A DNA stretch of 64,000 nucleotides from JAPULR01 sp963665075 (GCA_963665075.1 OY762063.1:62001-126000); one strand, 5' to 3'; counted from the stretch's first letter, positions 43,677-53,002 are shown. Made by a program: numbers and translations. Notes: generated by a model from the letters alone, not told the origin.

Positions 43677-44645
43677 ATGAACAGACCCACCCTGGCCGAC
43701 GTGCTCGAAGCCCGCAAGACCATCGCCCCCTACGTCGCCCCCACGCCGCTCATCTCCTATCCCGCCCTCGACGCATACGTCGGCGCGGAGGTCCGCCTAA
43801 AGCATGAAAACCACCACCCGATGGGCGCCTTCAAAGTCCGCGGCGGCATCAACCTTCTGGCCCATCTGGACGAAGACCAGCTGCGTCAGGGCCTCATCAC
43901 CGCCTCCACCGGCAACCACGGACAGTCCGTCGCCAACGCCGGACGCATCTTCGGCGCGAAGGTCGTCGTCATCGTCCCAGAAGGCGCCAACCCCCTCAAG
44001 GTGCGAGCCATGCGAAACCTGGGCGCGGACGTGCGCTTCCACGGCCCGAACTTCGACCAGGCCCGCGAGTACAGCGAGCGGCTCGCCAAGGAGGAGGGAT
44101 ACCGCTACGTCCACGCCGCCAACGAGCCGCTGCTGGTGGCGGGCGTCGCCACCTACGCCCTGGAAATTCTGGAGGAATTCCCCGACGTGGAATACATAAT
44201 CGCGCCCCTCGGCGGGGGCAGCGGCGCCGCCGGCTGCTCCATCGTCGCCAAGGCCGTCAACCCCGCCGTCCAGGTCGTCGCCGTCCAGTCCATGCAGGCC
44301 CCGGCGGGCTACCTTTCCTGGAAGAATCGGCAAATCTCCCACGCGCCCATGAACACCAAGGCGGAAGGTTTGGCGACGGAGACCGGCTACGAAGTGCCGC
44401 AGCAGATCCTCTGGGACTTGCTTGACGACTTCCTGCTCGTCAGCGACGACGAAATCGGCCACGCCATAGGCGTCCTGCTGGAAAAGGCCCACACCCTCGC
44501 CGAAGACGCCGGCGCGGCTGCCCTGGCGGGCGCGCTCAAGATGAAGGATGAGCTCCAGGGCAAGAAAGTCGCCGTCATCGTCAGCGGCGCCAACATCACC
44601 CTCGATAGACTCAAGGACGTCCTCGCCGCCTACGACGGCGGCTAG
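43677..44645 (+). CDS. Threonine/serine dehydratase-type PLP enzyme
   Basis: 322 residues, fold-type II. HPMGAFKVRGG near residue 48 holds the PLP lysine (Lys53), ASTGNHGQSVA near 80 the substrate loop and GGGSGAAG near 178 the phosphate cup. Length and lack of an ACT domain match catabolic threonine dehydratase or serine racemase-like members rather than biosynthetic IlvA. Yields 2-oxobutyrate or pyruvate plus ammonia. Confidence 0.9.
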   Translation: MNRPTLADVLEARKTIAPYVAPTPLISYPALDAYVGAEVRLKHENHHPMGAFKVRGGINLLAHLDEDQLRQGLITASTGNHGQSVANAGRIFGAKVVVIVPEGANPLKVRAMRNLGADVRFHGPNFDQAREYSERLAKEEGYRYVHAANEPLLVAGVATYALEILEEFPDVEYIIAPLGGGSGAAGCSIVAKAVNPAVQVVAVQSMQAPAGYLSWKNRQISHAPMNTKAEGLATETGYEVPQQILWDLLDDFLLVSDDEIGHAIGVLLEKAHTLAEDAGAAALAGALKMKDELQGKKVAVIVSGANITLDRLKDVLAAYDGG

Positions 44646-44683
44646 CGGATTGCGGCGTTGACAGCCAAAAGACGGGATTCTTC

Positions 44684-44772
44684 ACTTCGTTCAGAATGAC
44701 GTGGCGAGAATAGGAATGCGTATGCGTCTATGTCATTCTGATGAGGTCCCGCGACGAAGAATCTCGCGGGGT
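44684..44772. repeat. Inverted GATTCTTC/GAAGAATC repeat
   Basis: GGATTCTTCACTTCGTTCAG is followed by GTCATTCTGATGAGGTCCCG and CGACGAAGAATCTCG, an inverted arrangement of a family also present at 57355-57390. The preceding gene stop and next gene start lie outside it. Confidence 0.65.
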
Positions 44773-44806
44773 TGCGTCGAGGATGCCGTGGAACGCAGGC
44801 GTCCCC

Positions 44807-46429
44807 ATGAATAGCTACGAACTCCTCACCCGCCGCCAGGTGGTCGTCACCATGTCCGGCGTGCTGCTCGCCATGTTCCTCTCCGCCCTCGACCAGACCG
44901 TCGTCAGCACCGCCCTCCCGCGCATGGTCGCCGACCTCGGCGGCTTCGACCGCTACACCTGGGTGAGCACCTCCTACCTGGTCGCGTCCACCTCCATCCT
45001 CCCCATCGTCGGCAGACTCACCGACTTCTACGGACGCAAGTGGTTCCTGGTTGCCGCCATCGTGGTATTCCTGGTGGGTTCCGTGCTGGCCGGACTGAGC
45101 CAGACTATGACCCAGCTCATCGTCTTCAGGGCCGTCCAGGGACTCGGAGGCGGCTCGATAATGGCCATCGCCTTCGTCGCCGTCGGCGACCTATTCCCCC
45201 CGGCAGAGCGCGGCAAGAACCAGGGCTACGTCGCCTCCGTCTTCGCCGCGTCGTCCATTCTAGGCCCCATCCTCGGCGGCCTCATCACGGACCAGCTTTC
45301 GTGGAACTGGATATTTTACATAAACCTCCCCCTCGGCATCCCCCTCATCATCCTCTTCATCCGATACTTCCCCCACGTGCGGATGGAAACGACCCGCCAC
45401 AAGCTGGACGTGCCGGGAGTAGCCACCCTTATACTCGCCGTCGTGCCGCTCATGCTCGCCCTCTCCTGGGGCGGCATCCAATACCCCTGGGGTTCGCCGC
45501 AAGTGGCCGGATTCCTCGCCCTCTCCTGCGTCATGGCGTTGCTCTTCGTCTTCATCGAAACCAGGGCCGAACAGCCCATCGTGCCCCTGCATCTCTTCAA
45601 GAACCGGATACTCTCGTCGTCCCTCATAACCATATTCTTCACCGGATTCGCCATGTTCGGCGGCATCATCTTCGTGCCCCTCTACGCCCAGGGCGTGCTC
45701 GGAAAATCCGCCACCAGCACAGGCACGATAATGACTCCGATGATGCTGGGAATGGTTTGCGGAGCGACCCTGGCGGGCCAGGCCCTCTCCCGATTGGGCG
45801 GACACTACCGCGCCCAGGGATTGGTGGGCCTCAGCATCCTAGCCGTCGGACTGCTTCTCATATCTCGAATGACCGCCGAAACCAGCTTCACCGTGGCGCT
45901 TTTCAACCTGATTTTGATGGGATTCGGCCTCGGCACCACCTTCCCCACCTACACCATCGCCATCCAGAACTCCGTAAATCCCCGGTTCATGGGCGTGGCG
46001 ACTTCAACTTCCCAATTCTTCCGAAGCGTGGGCGGAATGCTGGGCCTCGCCATCCTCGGCTCCGTGCTGACCAACCGATTCTCCTCCAAGTTCCTGGATT
46101 CCGTCAGTCCCGATGCGGAAGCGGTGTTGACGACGGAGCGACTGCAAGCCCTTGCCCGCAATCCCCAGGAGCTTGTCAACGCCGAGGCCCAGGAAGGACT
46201 TCAACAGACCTTCGCCGCCGCCGGCCCTCAAGGCGCAACGATGCTCGAACAGGTGATGGAAGCCCTCCGCTCCGCCCTCTCATCGGCGATTGCCGACGTG
46301 TTTCTCATCTCCCTGATTGTCATAATCATCGCCATAATCGCCACCCTCTTCCTGAAGGAAATCCCCCTCCGCGGCCGCCCCCCCACCCCCGCGGAAGAAA
46401 CTTCCGACACCACGGCGACCACTGACTAA
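44807..46429 (+). CDS. MFS multidrug exporter, 14-TM DHA2 (EmrB/QacA) type
   Basis: 540 residues and about 14 helices. Motif D1 LDQTVVSTALPRMVADLGG near residue 26, motif A GRLTDFYGRKWF near 68, and motif C in SSILGPILGGLI near 150 are the drug:H+ antiporter signatures. The frame is open for 22 more codons upstream, but that sequence is intergenic repeat, so the ATG at 44807 is preferred. The C-terminal 100 residues carry a long extracytoplasmic loop before the last helix. Confidence 0.88.
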   Translation: MNSYELLTRRQVVVTMSGVLLAMFLSALDQTVVSTALPRMVADLGGFDRYTWVSTSYLVASTSILPIVGRLTDFYGRKWFLVAAIVVFLVGSVLAGLSQTMTQLIVFRAVQGLGGGSIMAIAFVAVGDLFPPAERGKNQGYVASVFAASSILGPILGGLITDQLSWNWIFYINLPLGIPLIILFIRYFPHVRMETTRHKLDVPGVATLILAVVPLMLALSWGGIQYPWGSPQVAGFLALSCVMALLFVFIETRAEQPIVPLHLFKNRILSSSLITIFFTGFAMFGGIIFVPLYAQGVLGKSATSTGTIMTPMMLGMVCGATLAGQALSRLGGHYRAQGLVGLSILAVGLLLISRMTAETSFTVALFNLILMGFGLGTTFPTYTIAIQNSVNPRFMGVATSTSQFFRSVGGMLGLAILGSVLTNRFSSKFLDSVSPDAEAVLTTERLQALARNPQELVNAEAQEGLQQTFAAAGPQGATMLEQVMEALRSALSSAIADVFLISLIVIIIAIIATLFLKEIPLRGRPPTPAEETSDTTATTD

Positions 46430-46454
46430 CTCCCCAACCTCCACCAGCTAACCC

Positions 46455-46580
46455 CCCGTCATTCCCGCGTAGGCGGGAATCCATGCCCCCCTCTCCCATC
46501 ATGGGAGAGGGCTGGGGTGAGGGTACGTCCCCCACCGCTCACCCTGAGCCTGTCCTGAGCTTGTCGAAGGGATTAGGGTG
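46455..46580. repeat. Intergenic repeat cluster
   Basis: CATTCCCGCGTAGGCGGGAATCC palindromic unit (about 46460-46482), a CTCTCCCATCATGGGAGAGG palindrome, and a CACCCTGAGCCTGTCC..CTTGTCGAAGG unit (46538-46570). 46580-46700 shows nothing further. Confidence 0.75.
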
Positions 46581-46718
46581 ATTCGGGTGGTGTGGATGTC
46601 CCATCCGTCAGTTACGCAAAGGTCTCCGGACGCTAGGAGAAACGACCGGTGGATGCTATGCTATTGTCGGTGTCGAGGTGAAGGGAATAGGAATAACGAT
46701 TCTGGAGGAAAGAGACAG

Positions 46719-46898
46719 ATGAGAGACCTTACAACAATCATAGTAGTTGGAATCGGGCTACTTGGACTAATCTTGGGAGCAGTGATAGGTTGGATGTTAG
46801 GGACCACGCCGCTGTGGTCCATCGGGGGAGCAATAGTCGGAGGGCTAGCAGGATTAGTTCTAGGCGCCATAGTGGCCGCCAAGCTCGGAACAGAATAA
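46719..46898 (+). CDS. Small glycine-rich two-helix membrane protein
   Basis: 59 residues: helices at about 6-27 and 33-54, with Gly-zipper spacing (GAVIGWMLG, GGAIVGGLAGLVLGAIV). GGAGGA nine bases upstream of the ATG. Similar small Gly-zipper proteins occur in stress-linked or envelope contexts; no function can be assigned. Confidence 0.6.
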   Translation: MRDLTTIIVVGIGLLGLILGAVIGWMLGTTPLWSIGGAIVGGLAGLVLGAIVAAKLGTE

Positions 46899-46940
46899 TC
46901 AAGAACGGCTGTTAACCCAAAATCCCACTGGAGGAAAGCT

Positions 46941-47144
46941 ATGGCGGATAACGAGATACTCCTGGAGCGCATCACCGCCCGCTCCGACGTATTCGGCGGC
47001 AAACCCATCATCCGCAATATGCGAATATCGGTAGAGTTGATACTGAGCCTGCTAAGCCAGGGGGCTACGCAAGAGGAAATCTTGTACGACTACCCTGCGC
47101 TGGAACCCGAGGACATCCGCGCCTGCATCGCCTACGCCCATTAG
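46941..47144 (+). CDS. DUF433 family protein (antitoxin-like)
   Basis: 67 residues: ITARSDVFGGKPIIRNMRISVE and YPALEPEDIRACIAYA are the hallmark DUF433 winged-helix segments. Such proteins are often antitoxins paired with a DUF5615 PIN-like toxin encoded downstream; here the next sequence is a repeat and a convergent gene, so it stands alone. GGAGGAAAGC precedes the ATG. Confidence 0.85.
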   Translation: MADNEILLERITARSDVFGGKPIIRNMRISVELILSLLSQGATQEEILYDYPALEPEDIRACIAYAH

Positions 47145-47215
47145 GTTCGGGTAGCATTCTTTGCCCACCAATCACCCTGAGCCTATCGAAGGGTCGAGCG
47201 GACGTCCCCTGAACT

Positions 47216-48226
47216 CTACCCTCCCTCCTCAAAATACCGCGCCAGTTCATCCCGCTCGAAGGTCGGCATCGGCGCCCGCCCGCCCTCCGACCGCAGCATC
47301 ACCCCCTCCTCCGGCGGCGTCACCCGCCCTATCTTCCAAGCCTCAATCCCTTCCCCCCCCAACGCCGAAATCACCTGCGGCGCTTCCTCCGGCGCCAGCG
47401 TGATTATCAGTGACCCGGAGGCCAGAAGCCCCAGCGGGTCCAGCTTCAAAACTTTACATATCTCCACACATTGGGGCAGGAAGGGTATCCGCTCCCTGTC
47501 CACCACCATCCCCGCGCCCGCCGCCGCCGCCACTTCTTGAAGCCCGCTTGCCAGCCCGCCCTCCGTCGGATCATGCAGGCTGTGAACCCCGGCGACTTCA
47601 CAGGCAATGCGCGCGTCTCTGACAACGCTGATGCCTGGGTCGAACAGCAGCCCCGCCGCTTCCTCAATCATCGCCGGTTCCATGCCGCCCTCCCGCAGTG
47701 CGTCCCCCTCTTCCCGCGCCAGCAATGCCGAACCTTCCAGGGACACCCCCTTCGTCAGGATTACATAATCGCCCACCTGGGCGCCGCCGGTGGTCAACGC
47801 CCGTCCCTTCGGCGCCACGCCCAGCATACATCCGACGATGATGGGCCGCTCGATGCCCTGCGTCACCTCCGTGTGTCCGCCCACCAGCGTCACCCCCAGC
47901 GAGCCGCAGGCATCCGTTATCTGACGGAAGATTTCCGAAACGTCCCCCTCGTCCATTCGCTGCGGCAGCAGCAGCGTCGCCATGAACCACCGAGGCCGCG
48001 CGCCGGCGCAGGCCACGTCGTTGGCGTTCACCTGCACCGCGTACCAGCCGATGAGGTCCGTCGCGAAGGTTATCGGATCCGTCTTCGCCACCAACACCTC
48101 TCCGCCGAAATCCAGCAGCGCCGCGTCCTCCCCGACTTTCGGCCCCAGGATTACCCGCGGATCCTCTATCGTTACACGGCTCAAGAGGCCCTCCAAGGTA
48201 TCCGGGGTCAACTTGCCTAGCTTCAC
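47216..48226 (-). CDS. AIR synthase family protein (HypE/ThiL-like)
   Basis: 336 residues in the PurM/HypE/SelD/ThiL fold. GPKVGEDAALLDFGG near residue 27 and TDPITFATDLIGWYAVQVNAND (the ATP/Mg-binding start, split here) are followed by GARPRWFMATLLLP and VGGHTEV near 115. The C-terminal half has HDPTEGGLASGLQEVA. Closest in look to the stand-alone HypE-like group; it lacks the Cys/Sec loop of SelD and no hyp genes are nearby. GTG start with GGAGGAA upstream. Confidence 0.8.
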   Translation of the reverse strand: MKLGKLTPDTLEGLLSRVTIEDPRVILGPKVGEDAALLDFGGEVLVAKTDPITFATDLIGWYAVQVNANDVACAGARPRWFMATLLLPQRMDEGDVSEIFRQITDACGSLGVTLVGGHTEVTQGIERPIIVGCMLGVAPKGRALTTGGAQVGDYVILTKGVSLEGSALLAREEGDALREGGMEPAMIEEAAGLLFDPGISVVRDARIACEVAGVHSLHDPTEGGLASGLQEVAAAAGAGMVVDRERIPFLPQCVEICKVLKLDPLGLLASGSLIITLAPEEAPQVISALGGEGIEAWKIGRVTPPEEGVMLRSEGGRAPMPTFERDELARYFEEGG

Positions 48227-48487
48227 GTCGATTCCTCCATTTCGCGGTAATGAGCGGTAATGGAATGCAACGCTGCATTTTCATTACCGCAATGGCATCC
48301 AAATAATGTAGTAACCCATTCAGGAAGAAATGTAACAACTTCGCTTCAACCCTGATGCAATCATCCAGGAAAGGCCCAATCGACCGATGATTGGTAGAAG
48401 TGTAGAGGGCCGTAACGGGCCTGTTCTAAAATTTCTCCCTCGTTCTAGACAAAGTTTAGCTTTTTTTAATACAACTCTAGGATACCC

Positions 48488-48517
48488 TTGACATTTCTAC
48501 AGAACAGGTGCTATTAT
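48488..48517 (+). promoter_or_regulatory. Strong promoter for the small HTH gene
   Basis: TTGACA (48488-48493), 18 bp, TATTAT (48512-48517) with a TGC extended -10 element. The region 48240-48487 upstream is AT-rich, holds no ORF, and contains several GGTAA(T/C) motifs. Confidence 0.65.
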
Positions 48518-48561
48518 GCCCCCAACAAGTCCAAATAGCTAGTCTAGTAAGGGGGTGCAGT

Positions 48562-48789
48562 TTGGCTACCAGAAAGACGAAGTTGATGAAGAGGGTTGAG
48601 GATGCTTACCAGAGGGACCTTGAGAAGCTTCTTCCTGAGAAGGTGAACGAGCTCGGCCTCTCCGAGACCGCCGCGGAACTGGGCGTCAGCAAGGCCACCC
48701 TTGGCTACTGGCTCCTCAAGCTCGGCATCGAGGTCCGGCGCGTCGCCCTGGCCCCGGGAGAGACCCTCGAGGTGAAGCGCGTCAGCTGA
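48562..48789 (+). CDS. Small helix-turn-helix protein
   Basis: 75 residues from a TTG start with GGGGGTG upstream. A basic N-terminus (ATRKTKLMKRVEDAYQRD) is followed by an HTH (GLSETAAELGVSKATLGYW, residues about 28-46) and a short beta tail. It has its own promoter and terminator, so it is a monocistronic unit that is probably well expressed. Likely DNA-binding; target unknown. The extended frame begins 18 codons earlier but without a ribosome-binding site. Confidence 0.75.
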   Translation: MATRKTKLMKRVEDAYQRDLEKLLPEKVNELGLSETAAELGVSKATLGYWLLKLGIEVRRVALAPGETLEVKRVS

Positions 48790-48808
48790 ATTCGACGCCA
48801 ATAGTTCT

Positions 48809-48847
48809 AAAGCGGCGGGGTAACGCGCCCCGCCGCTTTACTTTTTT
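48809..48847 (+). terminator. Intrinsic terminator after the small HTH gene
   Basis: AAAGCGGCGGGG (48809-48820) pairs perfectly with CCCCGCCGCTTT (48828-48839) across a 7-nt loop, followed by ACTTTTTT. Confidence 0.9.
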
Positions 48848-48879
48848 CCGAAAGTCTCCCATTTCCCTCCCTCGCGACG

Positions 48880-49065
48880 CCGGCTCATGCCGCGTAACGG
48901 ACACGCCGACCCGGTAAGCCCCCAAAGATTGCGTGTAACGGATCAGAGCTTCATACGTTTCCCGGTAACTCAACGCATCAACGGTAGCAACGACAACCCC
49001 GGTTCGCCGGTTACACTTTCAAGACAAGTAGCGCCGTCTTTGCGTAATGTAACGGTTCCCCCGTT
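48880..49065. other. Non-coding stretch with recurrent GTAAC motifs
   Basis: No gene is supported from 48850 to 49190. CGTAACGGA (48894), TGTAACGGA (48931), GGTAACTC (48962), CGGTTACAC (49010, reverse) and TGTAACGG (49048) occur within 160 bp. Others lie at 48408 and 48819. They could be operators for the neighbouring HTH protein or simply chance in a low-complexity region. Confidence 0.35.
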
Positions 49066-49191
49066 GCCGGGTAGTGCTCCCCGCAATCTTCCGCCCCTAC
49101 TCGTCCTTACACGCCCTCTCCCTCGAATTACACCCTTCCTCCACCCTCCCCGCCGGACCTCTCCCCCCGTCCTCCATCCGTCGCGGACATA

Positions 49192-49220
49192 TTGACCCTT
49201 TTGCAGCAACGGCTTATGAT
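49192..49220 (+). promoter_or_regulatory. Promoter of dnaN
   Basis: TTGACC (49192-49197), 17-bp spacer, TATGAT (49215-49220), about 30 bp ahead of the dnaN ATG. Confidence 0.65.
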
Positions 49221-49250
49221 ACGTGCACTTTCAACAAAGAGGTCTTGTCA

Positions 49251-50408
49251 ATGAAGCTGTCTTGTTTGCAGGAGAATCTGAGCCGCGCCTTGGCCGTCGT
49301 CGGCCGGGCCGTCGCCGTCCGAAGCACCCTTCCCATCACTCAGAACGTTCTCCTGGCCACCGACGGCGGGAGGCTCCGGCTTTCCGCCACCAATCTCGAA
49401 ATCGGCATCACCACCTGGATCGGCGCCATGATTGAGGAGGAAGGCTCCATCACCGTGCCCGCCCGCCTGCTCACCGAATTCGTCGGCTCCCTCTCCGCGG
49501 GCCAGATTGAGGCGTTTACGGGCGACCGGCCCAAGAGTCTCAACCTGATGAGCGGTCGAATAAACGCTCGAATCAGCGGCACCGACGCCGAGGACTTCCC
49601 CCCGATTCCCACCATCGCCGCCGAAGAGGGCGTCACCTTCCAGGTCTCCGCCCGCGACTTCAAGCGGTCCATCGACCAGACCGTCTTCGCCGCCGACACC
49701 GAAGACACCCGCCCCGTCCTTTCCGGCATTCTGGTCGAGATAGAGGAGGACAAGCTGACCCTCGCCGCCGCCGACGGATTCCGCCTGGCCGTCAAGCAGG
49801 GCAACATCATCAATCCCGTCGAAACCCCCGTCAACGTCATCATCCCCGCCCGCACCTTCGGCGAGGTGAGCCGTCTCATCGGCGACCAGGACTCCGCGAT
49901 AGAAGTCCTGGTCTCCTCCTCCAGGAACCAGGTGCTCTTCAAGCTCGACGACCTGCAGATTGTCTCCCAGATAATCCAGGGCAACTTCCCCCGCTACCGC
50001 GACCTGCTGGACGACGCCATCCGCGACACCAAGGCGGAGGCCGTTATCAGGATTACGGATATGCTCGCCGCTTCCAGGTCCGTCAATATCTTCGTGAGAG
50101 AAAGCAACAACATCGTCAAGCTGGAGATGAACCCCGGCAGTGAAGAGGAAGACGGCCCGCCCGGCCAGATGATAATCTCCTCGAAGGACGACGAGGTCGG
50201 CGAGAACGTCGCCGAACTGGACAGCACGATAACCGGCGAAGAAGCCACCATCGCCTTCAACGGCCAGTACCTGCTGGACGTGCTCGCCAACATGGACGGC
50301 GAAGAGGTGTCCATCAAGACCAGCGGCCCCTCCCGCGCCGGCGTCTTCACCACCCCCGGCTCCGACCAGTACGTCCACCTCATCATGCCCATGTTCATCA
50401 CCCGCTAG
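49251..50408 (+). CDS. dnaN: DNA polymerase III beta sliding clamp
   Basis: 385 residues, three repeats of the clamp fold. MKLSCLQENLSRALAVVGRAV (split after the first helix) at the start, ADGFRLAVKQ near 180 and QGNFPRYRDLL near 243 are diagnostic; the C-terminal YVHLIMPMFITR forms the client-binding end. An acidic insertion EEEDGPPGQ near residue 300 is slightly longer than usual. The frame is open to 49074 but homology and AGAGGT set the ATG at 49251. No dnaA or recF is adjacent. Confidence 0.93.
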   Translation: MKLSCLQENLSRALAVVGRAVAVRSTLPITQNVLLATDGGRLRLSATNLEIGITTWIGAMIEEEGSITVPARLLTEFVGSLSAGQIEAFTGDRPKSLNLMSGRINARISGTDAEDFPPIPTIAAEEGVTFQVSARDFKRSIDQTVFAADTEDTRPVLSGILVEIEEDKLTLAAADGFRLAVKQGNIINPVETPVNVIIPARTFGEVSRLIGDQDSAIEVLVSSSRNQVLFKLDDLQIVSQIIQGNFPRYRDLLDDAIRDTKAEAVIRITDMLAASRSVNIFVRESNNIVKLEMNPGSEEEDGPPGQMIISSKDDEVGENVAELDSTITGEEATIAFNGQYLLDVLANMDGEEVSIKTSGPSRAGVFTTPGSDQYVHLIMPMFITR

Positions 50409-50537
50409 CCGGTCGGCGATTTACAACAGGGTGGAAAGTCGGTGACGGCGGCGGATAAATCCCGCTGCGGAGTTGTTTCGTATAAACATCAGGAGGGAGA
50501 GCAACCGGCCCCTCCTATATATAGTGGGAGTGTCTAA

Positions 50538-51905
50538 GTGAAACGACTATCCATCCTCGCAGCCTTCGCCGCGGCGGCCCTCATCCTCGCCTTCGGCGTA
50601 TCCATCGCCGGCGCGGACGACGACGTCGTAGTCCTGTCCGACGAAGTAACCAGCCAGTTCCCCGAGGGCATCAACTTCAACCTCTCCGTCGAAACCGCCA
50701 GCCCCGTCGACGACATCCGCGTCTTCTACAAGTCCAAGGGCGCCGACAACATCTCCTACGGCCGCCTGGAATTCGACGAAGGCCCCGCCACCCAGGGCGC
50801 CTTCTTCCTCGACACCAGCGTCGGCACCGAAGGCGGCACAAACTTCATCCCGCCCGGCACCGTGTTCCGCTACCACTATCAGGTGTTCACCGAAGACGGA
50901 GAATCCTTCAAGACCGAGCAGAAGGAGTTCGTCTACACCGATTCCCGCTTCGAGTGGACGACCATCACCGAAGGCCCCATCACCGTCTACTACTACGGCC
51001 CCACGGAAACCCGCGCCCAGCTGATACTCGACGCCTCCCTGGAAGCCACCGCGAACATGTCCCGCGTCCTTGGCCTCGAGCAGGTGGAGCCGATTAACAT
51101 AGTCACCTACAACAACTACAGGCACATGCAGCCCGCCATGCCGCCGCGCCCCCAGACCATCCGCGAAGGCCTCATCACCCAGGGCCAGGCCTTCACCGAC
51201 ATCCGCGTCCTGCTGGTGCTCGGCACCGACCCCACCATCGAAGGCATCGCCTCCCACGAGGTGACTCACGTGTTGGTGGACGACGCCGCGGGCCGCGCCT
51301 ACTCCATTCTTCCCACCTGGCTCAACGAAGGGCTGGCGGAATTCGGCAACGTGGCCCCCAACGAAAGCTACGACAACGCCCTCCTCTACGGCATCTACAC
51401 CCGCCGCGTGAAGCCCCTGGCGCACCTGACGAGATTCCTCGGCGAACCCGACGACGTGGTCATCGCCTACGGCCAGTCCCGCTCCGTTATCTCCTACCTG
51501 ATCAGCACCTACGGCGAGGAAAGAATGGCGCAGTTCATGGCCCAGCTGGACCATACCTTCTCCGTGGACGAGGCCCTGATCCAGGTCTACGGCTTCGACC
51601 AGGACGGACTTGACGCGGAATGGCGCAGCCGCATGGGATTGCGTCCCTTCGGCGAAGCCCCTGAGCCTTCCACCGACGCCCCCGCGCCGCCGCCCGTCCC
51701 CGTAACCGCCATCCCCACCGATACTACGGACGATGCCTCCCCGGTGCCCAGCGAAAGCGACGCGGAGACGGACCGACGCGCCGGCGGATGCAGCCGCGAC
51801 GCCCGCGTCAACGCCTCGATCCCCACCGAACCCTTCATGCTCCTGTTGCTGGCCGGCCCCGTCGGCTTCCTAGGCCTCCGCCGCCTCAAACCCCCACGCC
51901 CCTAA
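50538..51905 (+). CDS. Secreted peptidase MA-like metallopeptidase, membrane-anchored
   Basis: 455 residues, GTG start. A signal peptide ends near AGADD. A beta domain occupies about 25-140. The protease part has HEVTH (His240, His244) and LNEGLAEF shortly after, the gluzincin zinc site. From about 370 there is a Pro/Thr/Asp-rich linker and a final hydrophobic helix (FMLLLLAGPVGFLGL) followed by RRLKPPRP, an anchor. Probably active outside the cytoplasmic membrane; substrates unknown. Confidence 0.82.
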   Translation: MKRLSILAAFAAAALILAFGVSIAGADDDVVVLSDEVTSQFPEGINFNLSVETASPVDDIRVFYKSKGADNISYGRLEFDEGPATQGAFFLDTSVGTEGGTNFIPPGTVFRYHYQVFTEDGESFKTEQKEFVYTDSRFEWTTITEGPITVYYYGPTETRAQLILDASLEATANMSRVLGLEQVEPINIVTYNNYRHMQPAMPPRPQTIREGLITQGQAFTDIRVLLVLGTDPTIEGIASHEVTHVLVDDAAGRAYSILPTWLNEGLAEFGNVAPNESYDNALLYGIYTRRVKPLAHLTRFLGEPDDVVIAYGQSRSVISYLISTYGEERMAQFMAQLDHTFSVDEALIQVYGFDQDGLDAEWRSRMGLRPFGEAPEPSTDAPAPPPVPVTAIPTDTTDDASPVPSESDAETDRRAGGCSRDARVNASIPTEPFMLLLLAGPVGFLGLRRLKPPRP

Positions 51906-51917
51906 CCCCCTCTCCCA

Positions 51918-51990
51918 CCCGTCATTCCCGCGAAGGCGGGAATCCATCCCCCCGACCGCTCACCCTGAGCTTGTCGAAGGGTCGAGCGGG
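51918..51990. repeat. Intergenic repeats
   Basis: CATTCCCGCGAAGGCGGGAATCC palindromic unit followed by CTCACCCTGAGCTTGTCGAAGG, between convergent genes where they may also act as terminators. Confidence 0.75.
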
Positions 51991-52000
51991 GGCAGGGAAG

Positions 52001-52990
52001 TCACCGCGCCCGCGGATTCAACGCGTCATTCAGCGCGTCCCCCAGCAAATTAAACGCGAAAATCAACACCGTCACCGTCATCACCGGAAACAGAATCAAA
52101 TGCGGGTCCGACCGCAGCACGCTGATGTTCCCGTTCTGGAAAATCATCACCCCCAGGCTAGGCGTCGGCGGCTGAATCCCTATCCCCAGCCAGCTCAAAA
52201 TTATCTCCGACCCCGCCGTCGCCCCCATCCCCATCGACACCACCACTATCACCGGGCTGATGATGTTCGGCAGCACGTGCGACGTCAATATGCGCCAATG
52301 AGACGCCCCCATCGCCACCGCTGCCTCCACGTACTGGCTCTGCTTTACATAAAGCACCTGTCCCCGCACCAGCCGCGCCATGCCCACCCAGGAAAACGCC
52401 GAAAGCGCCGCGAACAGCACCACATAGTCCACGATTCCCAACTGAATCAGGTCTATCCCGGTCAGATTCTCCAACCCGCCCGACCAGCCTTCCACCCAAT
52501 CCTTCACCCGCGGCTTCACCGTCGCGGCGATGAGAATCACCAGCAGCAATCCCGGAAACGCTAAGAAAACCTCTCCCACCCGCATAATCACCGAGTCCAG
52601 CCACCGCCCGAAATAGCCCGAAATCAACCCCAATCCGATGCCCAGAATCAGGCTCCCCGTCAGCATCGCCGCAACCGTGATGATGACCGTCGTCCGCAGC
52701 CCGTAGATGACCCGCGTCAGCAAATCCCGCCCCAGCCGGTCCGTCCCGAAGGGGTGCGCCCAGCTTGGCCCCTGCTTCACCGATTCGGCGCGAATGTCCT
52801 GGTCGTTGTATCCGTATGGCGTCGGCGACCGGAAAATCGTAAACGCCCCCGCCAGGTACATGATTCCGATGACGGCCAGGCACGTGACGGCCACCTTCTT
52901 CCGCAGCAGCCGTCGAAAAGCCTGCGCCCACAGACTCCCGGAGGGACGCGAACCCAACCCTTCCATCATTTCGCCCTGAGCCGTAGTCAA
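52001..52990 (-). CDS. Peptide/nickel-type ABC transporter permease, DppC-like
   Basis: 329 residues and six helices. The N-terminal cytoplasmic stretch and FGTDRLGRDLLTRVIYGLR near residue 78 are typical of OppC/DppC. The EAA loop is EAAVAMGASHWRILTSHVLPN near 218 (split after HWR). Starts with TTG at 52990 with AGGGAAGG upstream, though an ATG seven codons later also has a site. 12 bp after the DppB-like gene. Confidence 0.9.
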   Translation of the reverse strand: MTTAQGEMMEGLGSRPSGSLWAQAFRRLLRKKVAVTCLAVIGIMYLAGAFTIFRSPTPYGYNDQDIRAESVKQGPSWAHPFGTDRLGRDLLTRVIYGLRTTVIITVAAMLTGSLILGIGLGLISGYFGRWLDSVIMRVGEVFLAFPGLLLVILIAATVKPRVKDWVEGWSGGLENLTGIDLIQLGIVDYVVLFAALSAFSWVGMARLVRGQVLYVKQSQYVEAAVAMGASHWRILTSHVLPNIISPVIVVVSMGMGATAGSEIILSWLGIGIQPPTPSLGVMIFQNGNISVLRSDPHLILFPVMTVTVLIFAFNLLGDALNDALNPRAR

Positions 52991-53002
52991 AGCCTTCCCT
53001 GC

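Noticed and set aside
47216..48226. SelD (selenophosphate synthetase) supporting the selenoprotein
   Set aside because: The fold is the same superfamily, but the N-terminal Cys/Sec-containing glycine loop of SelD is absent; HypE/ThiL-like is the safer call.
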